This document shows, piece by piece, positions 50,978 to 59,642 of a stretch of 62,906 nt of DNA. The stretch covers positions 1 to 62,906 of the forward strand of contig NZ_JAKFHA010000049.1 in the NCBI RefSeq assembly GCF_021502675.1, written 5' to 3'. How positions within the stretch are numbered: the stretch's first letter is position 1; every line of letters begins with the position of its first letter. The stretch comes from Yinghuangia soli. Lineage in GTDB: Bacteria; Actinomycetota; Actinomycetes; Streptomycetales; Streptomycetaceae. Both the position numbers and the translations under genes were made by a program. The notes beneath the pieces are model-generated. The model searched no databases and had not been told where the DNA came from. It worked only from the letters and a program-made list of their open reading frames with translations.

Positions 50978-51940
50978 TCAGTCCCGGATGCCGGCCGCGT
51001 CCAGGTAGGCGCTGAGGACCAGTTGGGCGATCGCACCGTGCGCGCCCAGCGGCTCCGCGGCGGTGCAGTCGGCGGCCGCGGCGGCCGTCGCGATCAGGTC
51101 CGGGTCGAGGTCCGGGCCGAGCACGTACGGGGCCAGCGCGAGGCGCTCGGCGCCCATCCGGCGCAGCGCGTCCGCGGCCTGGGTGACGCTGCCGGGGACG
51201 TCGAGGTCCGCGGTGACCACCGGGAGGGCCAGGCGCGCGGCCAGCAGCACGCCGGTCATGTCCGCGGCGGCCAGCGCCTCGGGGCCGCCCGTGGTGGCCA
51301 GCACTATGCCGTCCGCGGCGGTGACCACGGTGAACAGCCGGGCCCGGTCGGCGCGGGCCAGGCCGGCCTCGGACAGGCGTTCGTGCAGCGCCTCGGCGAG
51401 CAGCGGGTGCGGGCCCAGGGGCTCGGTGACCAGCAGCGGCCGGCCGGCCGCCTCGACGGTGGCCCGGACGCGGGCCTCGACGCCCGGGTGCGGACCGATG
51501 AGCAGCGGGACGACGACCGGGGTCGGGCCTTCGGGGACGGCCTCGGGCACCGCTTCCGCGGCCGGTGCGGCCTCGGGCTCGGCGTCCTCGGCGCCTTCCC
51601 CGCCGTCCTCCGGCACGTCCTCGCCGGCGGCGGCCGCGGCGCCGCCGACCGGGCCGAGCACCGGCGTCAGGTCGCTCGCCCCGTCGCCGAGCAGGGCGGG
51701 GCGGATGTCCAGGCCGGGGCGGTCGGCTCGGGCGAGGAGAGCGACCTCGCGGACCAGGGCGTCCAGAGCGTCGTTCGCCGGTCCCGGCACCGCGAGGACG
51801 AGCGGCGGGGCGCCTTGGGGGATCTCGGGGGCTTCCGGTCTGCGGTGGCGTCCGCCCGCCCGGGCAGCGGGCACGCGGGTGGGCAGGCCCTGCTGGTTGC
51901 GCGTGGGCAGAGATGAAGCTGCGTCAGGGGAAGTGCTCAT
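50978..51940 (-). CDS. Sirohydrochlorin chelatase-like (CbiX-type) protein
   Basis: This 320-aa protein has two chelatase-like half domains. The first starts APPLVLAVPGPANDALDALV with PGPA where true CbiX/SirB enzymes have H-G-[ST]. The second starts DRARLFTVVTAADGIVLATT and runs to ERLALAPYVLGP. The metal-binding His of true chelatases is not apparent at those sites. An acidic insertion (about residues 105-140) lies between strands. Streptomycetes carry many such CbiX-like proteins of unknown role. ATG 51940 is used. Confidence 0.75.
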   Translation of the reverse strand: MSTSPDAASSLPTRNQQGLPTRVPAARAGGRHRRPEAPEIPQGAPPLVLAVPGPANDALDALVREVALLARADRPGLDIRPALLGDGASDLTPVLGPVGGAAAAAGEDVPEDGGEGAEDAEPEAAPAAEAVPEAVPEGPTPVVVPLLIGPHPGVEARVRATVEAAGRPLLVTEPLGPHPLLAEALHERLSEAGLARADRARLFTVVTAADGIVLATTGGPEALAAADMTGVLLAARLALPVVTADLDVPGSVTQAADALRRMGAERLALAPYVLGPDLDPDLIATAAAAADCTAAEPLGAHGAIAQLVLSAYLDAAGIRD

Positions 51941-52088
51941 GCACGCGGATGTTATTGATTCGTTTGTACGACTTCACGCCCCGGGCGTAATTGTTACCCG
52001 GCATGCCTCGGCAAATAGGGCAAAACGGCGCTCGGCGGCGACCGCATCGGTCGCCGCCCGCACTTTCGGGCCGCCGGCGGCGGTCCGC

Positions 52089-52457
52089 TCAGACCGTCGC
52101 CTCCATGTCGGGCACCGCGGTCATCGTCTCGATCAGCAAGTCGCCGTCGAGGACGAACCATTCGGTTGCGCAGACCGCGACTTCCTTGTCCCCGATGGTC
52201 AGTTCGAGCTTGAACTGGAACGCCGCGACGTTGCCGACCACGGTCACCGGGCCGAGCAGCGTGCCGCGCGGCTTGAGCGGCAGGATCGAGGCGTAGAACG
52301 CCTGCACGGCCTCGCGGCCGACCTTCGGCTCGCTGCCGATCGGGTCGTTGACCGTGGGCTCGGGGCCGTAGGCCGCCATGATGCCTTCGAGGTCCTGGGC
52401 GGAGAGCTGGGCCAGGTAGTTTTCGACGGTCGCGACGACCTTCGCGCGCTCGGACAT
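52089..52457 (-). CDS. SnoaL-like/NTF2-fold protein
   Basis: This 122-aa protein has the NTF2-like cone fold of ketosteroid isomerases and SnoaL cyclases: VENYLAQLSAQDLEGIMAAY, TVNDPIGSEPKVGREAVQAF and VAAFQFKLELTIGDKEV. Asp in the NDPIGS loop corresponds to the general base of steroid isomerases. The ATG at 52457 has GAGGGG about 9 bp upstream. It is the second minus-strand gene after the 594-aa unknown gene. Proximity to SDR and acyl-CoA genes fits a role in lipid or steroid-like metabolism (inference). Confidence 0.88.
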   Translation of the reverse strand: MSERAKVVATVENYLAQLSAQDLEGIMAAYGPEPTVNDPIGSEPKVGREAVQAFYASILPLKPRGTLLGPVTVVGNVAAFQFKLELTIGDKEVAVCATEWFVLDGDLLIETMTAVPDMEATV

Positions 52458-52565
52458 GGGCCGGTCCCCTCGGGTGCGGTGCTGCTGGGCTGACGGCTCG
52501 TCACCCTAGGGCGAGATACTTGACCAATACAAGAGTCTCGGCGGCGTACGCGCACCGCCGGGGCG

Positions 52566-54350
52566 TCAGCCGGACGCGGCCGCCATCGCCCCCGCGGTCT
52601 CGAGCAACTCCTCGGCGGTCCCGGGGAAATCGGCCAGCAGCCGCATCGCCACCACCCGCGCCTCGGCCGAGCTGCCCAGGTGCCGGTCGACCAGGTCCTG
52701 GAGGTGGCGGTGGCAGCGCAGCATGGTCCGGTCGGCACCCGTCAGTTCGAGCAGGCAGCCGTACGTGTTGAAGGCGTGCGCAGCCGGGGCGATGCCGGTC
52801 AGCAGGTGCTCGGGCGGCATCGCGCAGCCGCGCCGCGCCGGGGCCGCCACCTGGTAGCCCTGCGGCGTCCACTCCCGCGGTACGTGCATCTCCGGCCCGG
52901 CCGGCCAGTACCCGGGCCCGGCCGACAGGCCGCGGTCGTCGACGACTTCGGGCGCCTCGCGCGGCGGGCATCCCGGAATCCGGGCGAGCAGGCCCCAGGC
53001 CGGCAGGGAGAGGGGCGCGGTGCGCTCGGCGCGGGCCACCGCCGCCCAGTCCGCGTACGGCACTTCGAGCAGCGGCCAGAGCTTCGACACGGTTTGGCCG
53101 CGCAGCCGCCCGAGCAGGGCACGCGTGGTGGTCTTGGCGGCGATCTCGGCGCGCAGCCGCTCCCGGCCGTCGGGAGCCGCGAACAAGTCGGCGAAGTGCT
53201 CGCGGTCGCGCTGCGCCATGGTCGGCAATTCGGCCACCAGCCGGGCCGCCTCGCCGGTGCCGTGCCGCCGCCAGATGCCCTCGACCGCGGCCAGCAGCAG
53301 CGAGCGGTAGCGGGGCAGCCGGAACGGAGGCGGCGCGTATTCGGAGGCGGCCATCGGCTGCTCGTACAGGGCGGCGACGCCGACGTACCCGTCCTTCTCC
53401 CAGGCCCGCAGGCATTCCTGCACCGAACTCGCGGTGTAGGTGCGCCGCAGCAATGCCGCACGCACCAACGCGGGGTCCCCCGAGTACAGGGCGGGCAGCC
53501 GTTGCGAGCGTCCGGCATCGCCGCGCACGCGGTCGACCACGGAGCGGTCCAGCGGTACGCGGTCGGCGGCTGCCATGATCCGCACCCGGACCGCGACCGA
53601 GGTATGCGGGTTGAGGTACAGCGCCGCATTGATGGCCGTGTCGTCCAATGCGGCCAGCGCACCCGCCACATCGGGGCGGCTCCAGCGGGCCTTGGCCAGG
53701 GTGAGGCGTTCCTCCGGAGTGGCCAACTCGACCAGCCACGCGACGGTTTCCGGGGATAGCGGTGCGCCGAACCGGGCCAGGTCGAGCAACGTGCCGCGGT
53801 GCAGATGCGGGGCCAGCGCGGCGAGCATGCCGGGGTCCAGCAGCATCAGCAGTTGGCGCATCTCCAGCCGGACGGCGCGCGGCGGACGCGGTATGGCGGA
53901 TGTGCCGGCGGGCTCACCGCGGGCGCCTGCGGCATGTTCGACGAGTTCGGGCAAGAGGCCTGCCCAACCAGGGAGTTCGCGCTGCAGTCGACGCCAGGCG
54001 GCGGGGTCGGCGCCGAGCCGGTCGCGCAGTGCGGCGGCAAGGCCGCGCATGCCGTCCGAATAGGCCCACGCGTGCCGCGGCGCGAGGCGGCGCAGCAGGC
54101 CCAGGACGCGCACCGCCGGCCCGGCGCCTTCCACCAGGCAGGCGACATGTTCGCCGGTCAGCCGCCAGGTGCGGGCCGTGGGCTGTTCACCGGGGAAGTG
54201 GTAGACCGTCGCGCGCGGCCGCAGCAGGGCGGCGGAGCGGTGCCGGCCGCGCTTGACCTGCTCGGGGAGTTCGGGGCCCAGCCGCCGGAGCAGCACACCG
54301 TCCTCGGTGTCCAGTTCGGTGAGCAGTGCGACGAATGCGGTGACGTCCAC
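52566..54350 (-). CDS. Large hypothetical protein (594 aa)
   Basis: Not recognised. It is a mostly helical cytosolic protein with leucine-rich helical pairs reminiscent of HEAT-like or TPR-like arrays. LALLRRLAPRHAW-type stretches recur, for example LLDLARFGAPLSPETVAWLV, ALYLNPHTSVAVRVRIMAAA and RRHLQDLVDRHLG. No catalytic motif, signal peptide or membrane helix is seen. The GTG at 54350 is preferred over a TTG at 54419 because GGGGAGG lies 5-6 bp upstream. It has strong codon bias throughout, so it is certainly a gene. Confidence 0.85.
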   Translation of the reverse strand: MDVTAFVALLTELDTEDGVLLRRLGPELPEQVKRGRHRSAALLRPRATVYHFPGEQPTARTWRLTGEHVACLVEGAGPAVRVLGLLRRLAPRHAWAYSDGMRGLAAALRDRLGADPAAWRRLQRELPGWAGLLPELVEHAAGARGEPAGTSAIPRPPRAVRLEMRQLLMLLDPGMLAALAPHLHRGTLLDLARFGAPLSPETVAWLVELATPEERLTLAKARWSRPDVAGALAALDDTAINAALYLNPHTSVAVRVRIMAAADRVPLDRSVVDRVRGDAGRSQRLPALYSGDPALVRAALLRRTYTASSVQECLRAWEKDGYVGVAALYEQPMAASEYAPPPFRLPRYRSLLLAAVEGIWRRHGTGEAARLVAELPTMAQRDREHFADLFAAPDGRERLRAEIAAKTTTRALLGRLRGQTVSKLWPLLEVPYADWAAVARAERTAPLSLPAWGLLARIPGCPPREAPEVVDDRGLSAGPGYWPAGPEMHVPREWTPQGYQVAAPARRGCAMPPEHLLTGIAPAAHAFNTYGCLLELTGADRTMLRCHRHLQDLVDRHLGSSAEARVVAMRLLADFPGTAEELLETAGAMAAASG

Positions 54351-54584
54351 GAAGGCCTCCCCCACCGGGGCGCTGACCGGCCACCGGGATGCCTCCAGGC
54401 TACGGACCGGCCCCGACAACCGCCGGAGTACAACGTGCGCCTACCAGGCAGGTCCGCGCGCGCAGAGCTGTCGAGCGGCGCCTCTTCGGATGTCCGGCAA
54501 GGCCGCGATTGCACGGCGGAGTCCATGTTCTGACGGTGCGTCACTCAAGCGGCCGGGGTGGTCGGGGCCACAGCCGGGGCGGCC

Positions 54585-54613
54585 TTGTCATCGTTCGCGG
54601 ACCGAACTAGCGT
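54585..54613 (+). promoter_or_regulatory. Vegetative-type promoter for the SDR pair
   Basis: TTGTCA (54585-54590), 17 bp, TAGCGT (54608-54613). The same -10 occurs before the acyl-CoA dehydrogenase. It lies in a 334-bp gap (54351-54684) that otherwise shows no feature. Confidence 0.6.
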
Positions 54614-54684
54614 CGCCAGATCAGGCGGTGGATCTTCCTGATTGCCCATGTTTGCCGGGGTTTTCGAAGAGAGGGGCATCCCGC

Positions 54685-55389
54685 GTGGCCGACACAGCCA
54701 TCGAAGCCGACGAAGCCGTCGCACCAGGAAGGTCCGGGCCGCGCGGCGCGGTCGTGGTCGGCCCGTCCGACGTCGCGGCCGCCGTCGTCGCGGCCTTGCG
54801 GGCCGCAGGGGCGGTCGTGGCCACCGCCGAATCCGGCGCCGACCTTGCCGGCGCCGCGGAGCAGGCCGGTCTGGCCGGGCAGGTCGACCTCGTCGTGCAC
54901 GCGCCCTACACGCCCGGGTCGACGGCTCCGTGCGCGGTGGCGGACCTGGCGCCCGAGGAGTGGGACCGGCTGGCCGAGGAGCCCGTCCGGCACGGCCTGG
55001 CGGCCCTGCAGGGCGCCTATCCGCTGCTGCGGGCCACCGGGGGCAGCTTCGTCCTCGTCGCGCCCAGCGTGGCGATCGAGGGCGGTGCGGGGCTGGTGCC
55101 GCTGGCCACCGCCTCGGAGTCGCTGCGCGCGCTGGCGAAGTCCGCGGCGCGGCGCTGGGCGCGCGACGGCATCGCGGTGCATCTGCTGGCCCCCACGGTG
55201 TTCGCGCTGGACGCGGAGGCCGAGGCGCTGCGCGGCACGGACGTGGACCGCAGCGAGGCCGCGCTCGGTGCGGACTCTATGTCGGCCGAAGCCGCCGCGG
55301 ACGTGGTGCTGCTGCTCTGCGCGCCCGGCGCCCGGCACCTGACCGGCAGCACGTTCGCCCTCGACGGCGGAGCGCTGATGCTGCCGTGA
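54685..55389 (+). CDS. Degenerate SDR-fold protein without the catalytic Tyr/Lys
   Basis: This 234-aa protein keeps the SDR fold order but lacks its key residues. The cofactor loop TGxxxGxG reads GAVVVGPSDVAAAVVAA, the NNAG strand reads LVVHAPYTPGS, and the Y-x3-K of its neighbour aligns with L140-ATA-S144. The end AGARHLTGSTFALDGGALML is typical of SDRs. The GTG at 54685 has GAGGGG about 12 bp upstream. A GTG of the next gene overlaps its stop, so the pair may be co-translated. A non-catalytic partner subunit is the likely role. Confidence 0.85.
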   Translation: MADTAIEADEAVAPGRSGPRGAVVVGPSDVAAAVVAALRAAGAVVATAESGADLAGAAEQAGLAGQVDLVVHAPYTPGSTAPCAVADLAPEEWDRLAEEPVRHGLAALQGAYPLLRATGGSFVLVAPSVAIEGGAGLVPLATASESLRALAKSAARRWARDGIAVHLLAPTVFALDAEAEALRGTDVDRSEAALGADSMSAEAAADVVLLLCAPGARHLTGSTFALDGGALMLP

Positions 55390-55451
55390 CAGGGCGCGCG
55401 GAAGGCAATGCGAACGGTACGGACACGGTGGACGAGCGTGGGGAGTTCGGA

Positions 55452-56279
55452 ATGCCCGGCAGTGCGGACGATCCTCTGGCCGGACCCGCGGCCGCCATCG
55501 CGGCGGTCGCGGACCGCAAGCCCCTGGCCGGGCGGACCGTGCTGGTCACCGGAGCGGCGGCAGGCGTGGGGCGCGGCATCACGCTGGCGCTCGGTGCGGC
55601 GGGTGCCTCGGTGGTGGTGACCGCACGGCGCAAGGAGGCCGGTGCCGCGGTCGCCGACGAGATCACCGCGGCCGGCGGGATCGCCGACGTCGCGGTGTGC
55701 GACGTGACGTCGCCGGACGAGGTGGCCGCAGCGCTCGCTGCCGCGGTGGAGCGCTTCGGGCGCCTGGACGCGGTGGTGCACAACGCGACGAGCCGGCGCT
55801 CCAGCGAGCCGGTGGACCTGGAGCACGCGCCGGTCGACCTGTGGAACGAGCATGCGGCGGTCGGCTCGGTGGCGACGTACACGCTGGCCCGGGCCGCCTA
55901 CCCGTACCTGAAGGCGACTGCGGGCTCGTATCTGGTGCTCACCTCTCCGGCCGGCATGCAGGGCAGCGCCAACCTGTCCTTCTACGCGGCCGCGAAGGGC
56001 GGCCAGCGCGGTTTCGTGAAGTCGCTGGCCCGCGAGTGGGGTCCGGACGGCATCCGGGTCAACGGCCTGGCGCCGCTGGCCGTGACGCCCGCGCTGGAGA
56101 ACGCGATGCGGCTGGACCCGACGATGGAGCGGCGCATCACCGACCTGATCCCGATGCGGTGGATCGGCGACACCGAGACGGACATCGGTCCGTGCGCGGT
56201 GTTCCTGTGCTCCGCGGCATCGCGCTATGTCACCGGTCAGACGCTCGTGGTGAGCGGCGGGCGCATGACCGCGCTGTGA
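55452..56279 (+). CDS. Catalytic SDR oxidoreductase
   Basis: This 275-aa short-chain dehydrogenase has TGAAAGVGRG for cofactor binding, VVHNATS for the NNAG strand, a catalytic serine in VLTSPAG and YAAAKGGQRGF. The end YVTGQTLVVSGGRM is standard. The ATG at 55452 has GGGGAG 8 bp upstream. An in-frame GTG at 55386 overlaps the stop of the degenerate SDR gene and is an alternative start adding 22 residues. It probably oxidises a hydroxyacyl-CoA or similar, in complex with its neighbour (inference). Confidence 0.93.
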   Translation: MPGSADDPLAGPAAAIAAVADRKPLAGRTVLVTGAAAGVGRGITLALGAAGASVVVTARRKEAGAAVADEITAAGGIADVAVCDVTSPDEVAAALAAAVERFGRLDAVVHNATSRRSSEPVDLEHAPVDLWNEHAAVGSVATYTLARAAYPYLKATAGSYLVLTSPAGMQGSANLSFYAAAKGGQRGFVKSLAREWGPDGIRVNGLAPLAVTPALENAMRLDPTMERRITDLIPMRWIGDTETDIGPCAVFLCSAASRYVTGQTLVVSGGRMTAL

Positions 56280-56623
56280 GGATCGCGGCGGGCCGCGTGC
56301 ACACGTGTCCACTCGGACGAAGCCGAACGGTCAAATCACCACAACTTGCGTATATCTCTCAAGGGTTGCGCGAGGAAAAGTAAAATTAACCGTCATTCGT
56401 GATCAGACGGTGGAGGATCGCGTCCCTTTACGTACAGGATGCTTAGCGTCCCGTCATGGTCGTACGGGACACAGGGGCAGGCCCGGCCGGGGCGGGCCTG
56501 CCCTGCCCAAAGCGCGCTCCGGGCCCGAAATGGACGACCCGCTCGCGGATTGGGCGCCCACCGGCGTCGGCGTGGACGTGTCGAGCATCGCCTGACGCGC
56601 CGTCCGGCGCAGGGCCGGACCGG
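56280..56623. other. Intergenic region with hairpin between convergent genes
   Basis: This 344-bp gap contains an unusually AT-rich patch (about 56330-56400) and a perfect 10-bp hairpin, GGGCAGGCCC at 56475-56484 with GGGCCTGCCC at 56494-56503. The hairpin may end transcription from both sides. A GTG frame at 56305-56595 has poor codon bias and I do not count it as a gene. Confidence 0.6.
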
Positions 56624-57667
56624 TCACGCGATCTTGCCTGCGATACCGGCGAGATCGCGGACCAGGCCGACCGTGCGCCGCACACGCTCCGGCTCGGGCG
56701 CCTTGGCCCGGGCCAGCGCACCCGCGCAGATCACCGCGAGCTTCACCACGGCGAACCGCTCGTAGTAGGCGAGTTCGCGTACCGGAGTGCCACCGGTCTC
56801 CTCGTACGCGTCGACGAGTTCGGCACGGGACGGCAACGCCGGGTTGGCGTCCGGGAGATGTCCGCCGCGGTGCGCGTTGAGCAGCCGTCCGGCCGGTCCC
56901 CAGTAGGCGAGCAACTGCCCCAGGTCGGCGGCCGGGTCGCCGACCGTGGACAACTCCCAGTCGAGCACCGCGCGCACCTCGGCCGGGGCGCCGGACCGGT
57001 ACATGACGTTGCCGAAGTTGTAGTCGCCGTGCACGATGCCCTGCGGGCCGGCGGCCGGGATGGCCGAGCCGAGATCGCGCAGCAGACCGTCGAGCCCCGG
57101 TGCCTCGTCGAGTCCGGTGCGGTCCCATTGGCCGCGCCAACGCCGCAACTGTCGTGACAGGTAGGGCTCTGCACGGACCATGTCGCCGAGGCCGACGTCC
57201 TGCGGGTCGACGCGGTGCAGGGCGGCGAGCGTACGGGCCAGCGCAAGCCCGGCCTCACGGGCGACCGCGGGCGGCAATGCGGCAACCTGCGCCGCGTCGG
57301 TGTGGAACACGCCGTCGAGGCGCTCCATGAGGTAGAATGGCGCGCCGAGTACGGCCGCGTCCTCGCAGAGCGCCGCCATGCGCGCGACCGGTACGCCGCT
57401 GCCGGCGAGTGCCGCCTGCACGCGGAACTCGCGGGCCATATCGTGCGCGGTCGGGAGCGCGCCGCGTGCGGGAGGCCGGCGCAGCACCCAGTCGCGGCCG
57501 CCGCCGGTGACGCGGTAGGTGAGGTTGGACGCCCCGCCGCTGAGCCGGCGGACCGTCAGGACGGTTCCCGCGTCGAGGAGTCCCGCCCCGGCGGCCCAGG
57601 CCGCCAATCGGACGGGGTCGGCAGGGTCGGCAAGGTCGGCAGTGGTGCCGGAGGCATCGGTGCTCAC
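56624..57667 (-). CDS. APH-family phosphotransferase (ACAD10/11-type kinase)
   Basis: This 347-aa protein has a protein-kinase-like fold of the aminoglycoside phosphotransferase family: RRLSGGASNLTYRV (nucleotide loop), catalytic IVHGDYNFGNVMY and metal-binding VLDWELSTVGDP. The GTG at 57667 overlaps the stop of the acyl-CoA dehydrogenase gene (GTGA). In animal ACAD10/11 and in the bacterial levulinate pathway, such kinases phosphorylate 4-hydroxyacyl-CoA so that an acyl-CoA dehydrogenase-like partner can remove the phosphate. The gene coupling supports that role here, but substrate is not proven. Confidence 0.92.
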   Translation of the reverse strand: MSTDASGTTADLADPADPVRLAAWAAGAGLLDAGTVLTVRRLSGGASNLTYRVTGGGRDWVLRRPPARGALPTAHDMAREFRVQAALAGSGVPVARMAALCEDAAVLGAPFYLMERLDGVFHTDAAQVAALPPAVAREAGLALARTLAALHRVDPQDVGLGDMVRAEPYLSRQLRRWRGQWDRTGLDEAPGLDGLLRDLGSAIPAAGPQGIVHGDYNFGNVMYRSGAPAEVRAVLDWELSTVGDPAADLGQLLAYWGPAGRLLNAHRGGHLPDANPALPSRAELVDAYEETGGTPVRELAYYERFAVVKLAVICAGALARAKAPEPERVRRTVGLVRDLAGIAGKIA

Positions 57668-58989
57668 GACGAGTGGCCCAGGTAGCGCGGCTCCCCCGCG
57701 GGGAGGTCCAGCCAGTCCGCGTAGCGCTGCTCGGCGGCCGCGCGGCGGGTCGGGACGTGCTCGGTCGGCCAGCCCTCGACGGCGTCGTAGCGGCGCAGGA
57801 TCATCTTGGCGATCTGCTGGATGTGCACCTCGTCGGCGCCGTCCGCGAGGCGGAAGTTGCGGGCCAGCCGGTACATCTCCTCCAGCGGCAGGTCGGTGGA
57901 GTACCCGAGCGCGCCGTGCACCTGGATCGCGCGGTCCACCACGTCGTGCAGGATCTGCGCACCCCAGTACTTGACCTCGGAAACGGCCTGGCGGGCCGCC
58001 TTGGGGCCCTCGGTGTCCCAGGTCCACGCGGCCTTCAGGGTGAGCAGCCGGAACGCCTCGATCTCGATGTTCGAGCGGGTCACCATCTGCTGGATCAGCT
58101 GCTGGTCGGCGAGCCGCTTGCCGTGCGAAGTGCGCGAGACTGCCCGCTCGCAGAGCATGTCGAAGGCCCGGCGGCACTGCCCGATCCAGCGCATGGCGTG
58201 GTGGATGCGGCCGCCGTTGAGGCGCTTCTGGGCGAGCAGGAACGCGTCGCCCGGCTCGCCGATCATGTTCGCCGCAGGCACCCGGCAGCCGGTGAAGCGC
58301 AGTTCGGCGTGGCCGCCGAGGTTGCGCGTGCTCTCGCCGTCGTACGGGTGGTGCATCGTGTGCACGTTGCGCACGATCTCCAGCCCGGGGGTGCCGCGCT
58401 CCACGACGAACATCGAGGCGCGGCGGTGCCGTTCGGCGTCCGGGTCGGTGACCGCGAAGACCAGGATGAAGTCCGCGCGGGAGGCATTGGAGGCGAACCA
58501 CTTGTGGCCGTCGATGACGTAGTCGTCGCCGTCCCGGACCGCGCGGGTCTTGATGCCGGTCGGGTCGGAGCCCGCGGTGTGCGGCTCGGTCAGCGAGAAG
58601 CAGCTGGTCAGCTTGCCGTCCAGGAGCGGCCACAGCCAGCGCTGCTTCTGCTCCTCGGTGGCGCCGACCGCGAGCAGTTCGCTGTTGCCGGAGTCGGGCG
58701 CCTGGTTGCCGAAGATATTGGGCGCCGAGCCGGTACGGCCCAGGATCTCGTGCATCAGCGCCAGGCGGACCTGGCCGAAGCCCTGGCCGCCCAGTTCGCG
58801 GTCCAGGTGGGCGGCCCACAGGCCGCGGTCCTTGACGCGCTGCTTGAGCGGCGCGGTGACCGCGCGCCAGTTGTCCGCGCTCATGCGGTGCCGGACCAGG
58901 TCGAGCGGCTCTATCTCCTCGACGACCAGGTCGCGGATCCAGTCGAGTTCGCGGGCGAACTCCGGGTCGGTGCTGAAGTCCCAGGCCAC
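57664..58989 (-). CDS. Acyl-CoA dehydrogenase family protein
   Basis: This 441-aa flavoprotein spans the full acyl-CoA dehydrogenase fold. It starts AWDFSTDPEFARELDWIRDL and contains CFSLTEPHTAGSDPTGIKT (FAD and substrate strand), DGHKWFASNA, HAMRWIGQCRRAFDML, ALGYSTDLPLEEMYRLARNF and DEVHIQQIAKMIL. The GTG at 58989 has GGGAGA 6 bp upstream. It is coupled by overlap to the APH-type kinase, as in ACAD11-like systems, and its promoter overlaps a MarR-type palindrome at the end of the MarR gene. Confidence 0.95.
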   Translation of the reverse strand: MAWDFSTDPEFARELDWIRDLVVEEIEPLDLVRHRMSADNWRAVTAPLKQRVKDRGLWAAHLDRELGGQGFGQVRLALMHEILGRTGSAPNIFGNQAPDSGNSELLAVGATEEQKQRWLWPLLDGKLTSCFSLTEPHTAGSDPTGIKTRAVRDGDDYVIDGHKWFASNASRADFILVFAVTDPDAERHRRASMFVVERGTPGLEIVRNVHTMHHPYDGESTRNLGGHAELRFTGCRVPAANMIGEPGDAFLLAQKRLNGGRIHHAMRWIGQCRRAFDMLCERAVSRTSHGKRLADQQLIQQMVTRSNIEIEAFRLLTLKAAWTWDTEGPKAARQAVSEVKYWGAQILHDVVDRAIQVHGALGYSTDLPLEEMYRLARNFRLADGADEVHIQQIAKMILRRYDAVEGWPTEHVPTRRAAAEQRYADWLDLPAGEPRYLGHSS

Positions 58990-59075
58990 GGCTGTCTCCC
59001 GAACGGTTGGCGGACCGCTCAGCGCTGCGCCCGGAACGGTTCACCGCTTCCCGGCCACAGCTCTGGCTCGGAGGG

Positions 59076-59108
59076 ACGCTAACCCGACTACTTAACCATG
59101 TCAATTAA
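59076..59108 (-). promoter_or_regulatory. Promoter with overlapping MarR-type palindrome
   Basis: On the minus strand TTGACA (59099-59104), 17 bp, TAGCGT (59076-59081). The -35 is embedded in TTAA-N9-TTAA (59092-59108), an imperfect palindrome suited to the MarR protein encoded just upstream. Confidence 0.65.
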
Positions 59109-59578
59109 ATCCGGGGCTCGCGCTTGACGCCGCGCAGGTCGGCCACCAGGCGCTGCATCTGCTCGGCGAGCGCGCCCAGTTCCTCCGCGGTCCAGCCCTT
59201 CAGCTGCTCGGCCAGCAGGGCGTCGTTGGCGGCCGCGAACCCGGCGTACGCCTCGCGGCCGTGGTCGGTGGCCGCGACGAGCGAGACCCGGCCGTCCTCG
59301 GCGTCCCCGATGCGGACGATGTAGCCGCCCTCCTCCAGGATCCGGATCTGCCGGCTGAGCGCCGCGGGCTGGATGTCGGCGAGCTCGGCGAGCTCGGTGG
59401 GCCGCACGGGGCCGTGGTCGATGACCCGGTGCAGGATGCCGATCGCGACCAGGTTCAGGGCGACCCCGGAACGGGCCGCGTGCAGCGCGTCCAACTGCCT
59501 GCTGTTGACGAAGCGCTTGAGCGCGTTCACGGCCTCGTTGATCGCACGGCGGCTCTGGGCATCGGTCATGCCGCGCAT
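59105..59578 (-). CDS. MarR-family transcriptional regulator
   Basis: This 157-aa regulator has the MarR winged HTH: GPVRPTELAELADIQPAALS, RQIRILEEGGYIVRIGD with the wing AEDGRVSLVAATDHG, flanked by dimerisation helices. The start at 59578 has no ribosome site, and ATG 59569 is an alternative. Its stop lies inside the promoter of the acyl-CoA dehydrogenase operon. It is divergent from the TetR gene, with 64 bp between them. Confidence 0.92.
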   Translation of the reverse strand: MRGMTDAQSRRAINEAVNALKRFVNSRQLDALHAARSGVALNLVAIGILHRVIDHGPVRPTELAELADIQPAALSRQIRILEEGGYIVRIGDAEDGRVSLVAATDHGREAYAGFAAANDALLAEQLKGWTAEELGALAEQMQRLVADLRGVKREPRI

Positions 59579-59642
59579 GTTAGAGCGTGCAGGTCACGAG
59601 CGCCCTGTGCGTGCCGGTGCGTCCGGTGCTCGTGATAGACAC

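Noticed and set aside
56305-56595. GTG-started frame of 96 codons
   Set aside because: Its first part uses AT-rich codons unlike all neighbours and the product has no recognisable core.
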